From assembly GCA_026396375.1 (NCBI GenBank), contig JAPLWW010000062.1:1-15310 (forward strand): 15,310 nt of DNA. Direction: 5' to 3'. Position numbers and translations under genes: made by a program. Position 1 is the first letter of the stretch, and every line of letters starts with the position of its first letter. The notes under the pieces were generated by a model, which saw only the letters and a program-made list of their open reading frames with translations, was not told where the DNA came from and did no database searches. This document shows, in pieces, positions 12,695 to 15,310 of the stretch. The stretch is from Microcaldota archaeon (GTDB lineage: Archaea; Micrarchaeota; Micrarchaeia; Anstonellales; J096).

Positions 12695-13706
12695 TATAGT
12701 TGACCCTAAAGACCCTTTTTTTGCCCTCTTTTGTCATTATATCGTCTGAAAGGATGTATTCCTTGCCAATAAGGGTCTTGATATGGTCCCTTACTGTCCT
12801 TGAAGCCATGGGCTCCATCCTCTTCTCAATGTCAGAGGATGTGGGAAAGGACATTGACTCTATAGATTCCATGACCTTTTTCTCGTCTTCAGAAAGCTTG
12901 GTTATGGTTTTGGATAGCATTGAAGAGACCAGATCCTCCTTTGCCCTGTCAACATCCTCCAGGGAAATTGCATTTTTGCCATCCCTATCCGCCTTTTTCG
13001 CGGAAAGCAGGAGCAGATAGATTGCAAGCCTCACATTGCCAAGATGCCTTGCCGCAAAGCCGGCTATTTTGCCGATGATCTCCTCGTTGAAAGTCCCTGG
13101 CATAAGCCCCTTCTTCGCCCTTTCAAGGATGATGTCCCTTATTTCCGAAGGGGAATATGGCTTGAACTCCATCCTTTTTGTTATCAGTGCGGGAAGCCTT
13201 GCGTCTGTCAATGACAAAAAACCCGGAACGTTTGTTATTGCGACAAATCCCATCTCTAAGCCTATCGTTTCCTTTGATTTCGCAATATAGTATAGGAAGT
13301 CCTTTTCCTTCAAACTGTCCGCCTCGTCTATTATGATGACAAGCCTTTTTTCCTTTTCTTTTATCCTTGATATTATTTCATCCGAGCCTATGCCCCTCCG
13401 AGGCATCATTATGCCCAAGGAATCCGCAACTCCTGAAAGGATAGATAGCTTTGAATTGGAAAGAAGCGAGTTGACGTAAATTGATTTTATCCCGTGATAG
13501 TTGGAAAAGCTCTGCATGATGTATTTCGCAACAGTCGTTTTTCCTGTTCCCGGAGGGCCGTAAACCACTGCCCTTAAGGGATAAGACCTTGAGAACATCT
13601 CAAGCTCCGAGGAAAGGTCCTTTATCTCCTTTTCCCTATGCAGAATGTCCGAAGGAAGATAGGAATCCTCGAATACTTCGGAATTCCTCAAGATAGAGCT
13701 TTCCAT
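12687..13706 (-). CDS. cdc6: Orc1/Cdc6 replication initiator
   Basis: 339 aa, a little shorter than typical (about 380-420). It is an AAA+ ATPase that recognises origins and loads the MCM helicase. Walker A is GPPGTGKT (50-57), Walker B is VIIIDEAD (123-130), sensor 1 lies around FVAITN, and sensor 2 is in the HLGNVRLAIYLL helix. A C-terminal winged helix (about 265-339) contains TVRDHIKTLIGKEYI. No convincing origin-recognition box or repeat array flanks the gene, so an origin here is not supported. A TATA candidate (CCTTTAATCC on the minus strand, 13728-13737) precedes the start. It is 31 nt downstream of eL40. Confidence 0.94.
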   Translation of the reverse strand: MESSILRNSEVFEDSYLPSDILHREKEIKDLSSELEMFSRSYPLRAVVYGPPGTGKTTVAKYIMQSFSNYHGIKSIYVNSLLSNSKLSILSGVADSLGIMMPRRGIGSDEIISRIKEKEKRLVIIIDEADSLKEKDFLYYIAKSKETIGLEMGFVAITNVPGFLSLTDARLPALITKRMEFKPYSPSEIRDIILERAKKGLMPGTFNEEIIGKIAGFAARHLGNVRLAIYLLLLSAKKADRDGKNAISLEDVDRAKEDLVSSMLSKTITKLSEDEKKVMESIESMSFPTSSDIEKRMEPMASRTVRDHIKTLIGKEYILSDDIMTKEGKKRVFRVNYKF

Positions 13707-13737
13707 AATGTAAAAATAAATGAAAAAGGATTAAAGG

Positions 13738-13887
13738 CTATTTCTTTCCCTTAAGCTCCTTTGTCTTTGGCCTCAAATAAGTGTAATTGCACTTTCTGCA
13801 CTTCTTCGCCCCTTTCGGGTTTCTTGCCTTGCACTTGAGGCAAATCATGACGTTCAACTCCCTGTCTGCTTCCGGAAACTTTCCCAT
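13738..13887 (-). CDS. rpl40e: 50S ribosomal protein eL40
   Basis: 49 aa, starting MGKFPEADRELNVMICLKCK. It has two CxxC pairs (CLKC and CRKC) forming a zinc ribbon, ARNPKGAKKC between them and NYTYLRPKTKELKGKK at the end, all matching archaeal eL40. GGTGA lies 6-7 nt before the ATG. TATA candidates are GGATATAATGG (about 13919-13929) and the near-symmetric CCTTTTAAATG (13935-13945), the latter possibly shared with the divergent tRNA-Lys gene. Longer frames through this region are out of phase and lack the zinc motifs. Confidence 0.95.
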   Translation of the reverse strand: MGKFPEADRELNVMICLKCKARNPKGAKKCRKCNYTYLRPKTKELKGKK

Positions 13888-13934
13888 AAATGTTCACCAT
13901 TTTATTGTTACGAGTTTCCATTATATCCTCAAAA

Positions 13935-13945
13935 CATTTAAAAGG
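13935..13945 (+). promoter_or_regulatory. TATA box for tRNA-Lys, possibly bidirectional
   Basis: CATTTAAAAGG is centred about 31 nt upstream of the tRNA-Lys 5' end. Its TTTAAA core is symmetric, so it could also fire towards the divergent eL40 gene. Confidence 0.45.
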
Positions 13946-13970
13946 ATTGGCCAAGAAGTAAGTAATTCAC

Positions 13971-14045
13971 GGGCCCGTAGCTCAGCCTGGCTAGAGCGGC
14001 GGACTTTTAATCCGTAGGTCAGGGGTTCAAATCCCCTCGGGCCCG
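13971..14045 (+). tRNA. tRNA-Lys (anticodon TTT)
   Basis: 75 nt with acceptor GGGCCCG/CGGGCCC and discriminator G, D-stem GCTC/GAGC, anticodon stem GCGGA/TCCGT (outer G:T pair) with loop CTTTTAA (anticodon TTT), and T-arm AGGGG-TTCAAAT-CCCCT. No intron; CCA is not encoded. An inverted repeat begins at the next base. Confidence 0.95.
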
Positions 14046-14117
14046 ATGTTTCTTTTACGTAGACGCTTTTCTTTCTTAAAGAAAAGGGCTTCCTCGGCAA
14101 GACACTAAAAGAAACAT
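14046..14117. repeat. Element with 12-bp inverted ends containing dispersed hairpin copy 3
   Basis: ATGTTTCTTTTA (14046-14057) and TAAAAGAAACAT (14106-14117) are perfect reverse complements bounding 72 bp that start directly after tRNA-Lys. Inside, CGCTTTTCTTTCTTAAAGAAAAGGG (14062-14086; core CTTTTCTTT/AAAGAAAAG) repeats the hairpin at 1309 and 9379, including the purine:G mismatch. The right end merges into the TATA box of the TPR gene. Confidence 0.6.
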
Positions 14118-14124
14118 TTATATT
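14116..14124 (+). promoter_or_regulatory. TATA box for the TPR gene
   Basis: ATTTATATT is centred about 23-25 nt before the ATG at 14143, supporting this start and a leaderless mRNA. Confidence 0.45.
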
Positions 14125-14142
14125 CTCATATTATTAACAAAT

Positions 14143-14580
14143 ATGATCCTTATGAACGGAAAAACAGTAAGCCATGAGATAAGGGCGCTGGTGCCCATGA
14201 ACACATTCAAGACCAGCCTGTCCATTATGGAGTATGCCATAAACAGAAGCGTCGCGAAGCAGCACATCGATAATGCGTCTTTGTTTATCAGAAAAGATAC
14301 TGATAGGGCGATATCTGAACTTGACAGCGCGCTGAAGATAGATGGCAAGAATCCTGAAGCCCTCACCCTGATGGGAAAGGCGCTGATGAAAAAGAACATG
14401 ATGGAGGAGGCATTGGATTATTTCACAAGGGCGATAGATGCAGACCCTAAAAACACAGACGCATACTCTTTGAGGGGCATGATAAGGCATATGCTTGGGG
14501 ACAAGGAAGGCCTGAGTGAGGACATGGGGGCATGCTCAATAATAAAGGAAGGGAACAGCAGGGCACAGGGAAATATCTGA
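14143..14580 (+). CDS. TPR-repeat protein
   Basis: 145 aa. Two clear tetratricopeptide repeats: EALTLMGKALMKKNMMEEAL with the following FTRAIDADPKN (72-105), and DAYSLRGMIRHMLGDKEG onward (106-138). A weaker one covers about 38-71, ending LDSALKIDGKN. The first 37 residues are not TPR-like. No signal peptide or catalytic motif is visible, so it is probably a cytosolic protein-binding adaptor. ATG 14152 is an alternative start, but 14143 has better TATA spacing. It converges with the membrane-protein gene, only one base between the stops. Confidence 0.8.
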   Translation: MILMNGKTVSHEIRALVPMNTFKTSLSIMEYAINRSVAKQHIDNASLFIRKDTDRAISELDSALKIDGKNPEALTLMGKALMKKNMMEEALDYFTRAIDADPKNTDAYSLRGMIRHMLGDKEGLSEDMGACSIIKEGNSRAQGNI

Positions 14581-14581
14581 C

Positions 14582-15271
14582 TTATTGAATTATGGAAAAA
14601 GGCTTTGCAAATATTATTATCAGGAAAAGGGCAACTAAATACTGGAGGATATAGAAAAACAATGGCCTCTGGCCTATATATTCTATGATTGGAATCGAGA
14701 AACCCTTGTTTTTTTCAGCGACAAGGAGGATTGCGCAGGCAAGCGCAGTGAAAAGGAAGGTGTATTGGTAATTTGGAATTACAAAAAAGAACATGCCTGC
14801 AAAAATCAATGAAACGAGAGGAGAAACGCCTTTCCTCATCCCAAAGCCAAGCGCAACTTGGGACAGGACAAGGGACATGGGATATTGGAGGAATGCTGCT
14901 GTAGGATCGATATTGAAAATCAGGGCCAAAGGAAGAAGGAAGATTATCCTTTCCCTTATCATTATATAAATAATAAATGAAAGCGCGAAGCTTGCAAGTA
15001 TCTCAAGATCTCCCATCAGCGGAAAAACAATGGCATTGATGAAGACTGCAGCTATCGTTATCTCAAAAAACCTGCTGACAAGGCTTTCATCCTTCCTTCC
15101 GAAAAGGAAATATCCGAACAGGACCGCAAACAAAGGCTCGGCTATCCTTGTAAAGAACCTGGGGTCAAACATGGAAAACGAGGAATACCCGAGAAGGAAA
15201 AGTATATGGTCAACAAACATCACAAGTATCGCAAATCCCCTCACGACATCCATGCTCGCGATCCTTGCCAT
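14582..15271 (-). CDS. Multi-pass membrane protein, acyltransferase-like (HGSNAT/DUF1624 or TraX type)
   Basis: 229 aa with about nine predicted membrane segments. The N-terminus RIASMDVVRGFAILVMFVDH carries the pattern RxxxxDxxRGxxxxxMxxxH, seen in membrane acyltransferases of the heparan-glucosaminide N-acetyltransferase (DUF1624), acyltransferase-3 and TraX groups. In these a membrane His is important for acyl transfer. The protein is shorter than most members (about 350-400 aa), so activity is uncertain; modification of a cell-surface glycan would be the natural guess. ATG 15271 follows the TATA box GTTTAAAAAC by about 27 nt. Confidence 0.55.
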   Translation of the reverse strand: MARIASMDVVRGFAILVMFVDHILFLLGYSSFSMFDPRFFTRIAEPLFAVLFGYFLFGRKDESLVSRFFEITIAAVFINAIVFPLMGDLEILASFALSFIIYIMIRERIIFLLPLALIFNIDPTAAFLQYPMSLVLSQVALGFGMRKGVSPLVSLIFAGMFFFVIPNYQYTFLFTALACAILLVAEKNKGFSIPIIEYIGQRPLFFYILQYLVALFLIIIFAKPFSIIQ

Positions 15272-15293
15272 AAGGGAAAAAGGCGAGAATATG

Positions 15294-15303
15294 TTTTTAA
15301 ACC
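15294..15303 (-). promoter_or_regulatory. TATA box for the membrane acyltransferase-like gene
   Basis: GGTTTAAAAA on the minus strand, centred about 27 nt upstream of ATG 15271. Confidence 0.45.
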
Positions 15304-15310
15304 CGGTTTC

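Noticed and set aside
13751..13954. A 67-aa frame overlapping eL40
   Set aside because: The eL40 frame (13738-13887) has the zinc-ribbon cysteines and proper ribosome-binding site; the longer frame has neither.
13707..13970. Replication origin next to cdc6
   Set aside because: No repeated origin-recognition box, extended A/T-rich unwinding element or repeat array is visible on either side of the gene.

Overview
The window reads as chromosomal DNA from a small-genome archaeon. The evidence is archaeal-type SecF/SecD, eukaryote-like ribosomal proteins (eS1, uS15, eL15, eL40), archaeal NAC, Orc1/Cdc6, archaeal GluRS, HerA, archease, class III (archaellin/pilin-type) signal peptides, tRNAs without encoded CCA, and TATA boxes about 25-30 nt upstream of start codons. 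The compact proteins, a solitary 5S rRNA gene and a shrunken RNase P p30-like protein suggest a DPANN-type lineage, perhaps Micrarchaeota-like. That placement is inference; no 16S rRNA is present.

Layout. 1-1296 (-): 5' part of a HerA-type ATPase running off the left edge, divergent from two overlapping class III signal-peptide (pilin-like) genes (1375-1952, +) and a very small kinase-fold protein (1990-2655, +). 2676-5398 (-): the secF-secD operon under a TATA box flanked by a perfect inverted repeat. 5399-5771: a hairpin-rich stretch containing tRNA-Glu (-) and a damaged tandem copy of its 3' end and 3' flank. 5916-6944 (+): a membrane PH-domain/coiled-coil protein and a 58-aa unknown. 6941-9251 (-): a ribosomal cluster uS15-eS1-NAC-eL15 followed by an Rpp30-like RNase P protein. 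9409-11097 (-): GluRS. 11103-11928 (-): a tandem pair of small VirB2/TrbC-like membrane proteins, each with its signal peptide one frame away from its membrane core. 11988-12380 (-): archease. 12549-12662 (-): 5S rRNA. 12687-13706 (-): Orc1/Cdc6. 13738-13887 (-): eL40. 13971-14045 (+): tRNA-Lys(TTT). 14143-14580 (+): TPR protein. 14582-15271 (-): multi-pass membrane protein.

Functionally this is mainly an information-processing neighbourhood (translation, nascent-chain handling, tRNA charging and processing, replication initiation) combined with protein export (SecDF) and surface-pilus-like proteins. tRNA-Glu and GluRS lie in the same window, and archease and the p30-like protein point to tRNA processing.

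The most unusual parts are: the duplicated pilin-like genes, with an identical 141-bp core, variable C-termini and a shared reading-frame offset; the tandem duplication behind tRNA-Glu, with two hairpins preserved by compensatory changes; a family of three dispersed hairpins sharing an interior mismatch; and the minimal Rpp30-like and kinase-like proteins. No CRISPR array, transposase or integrase gene is visible.
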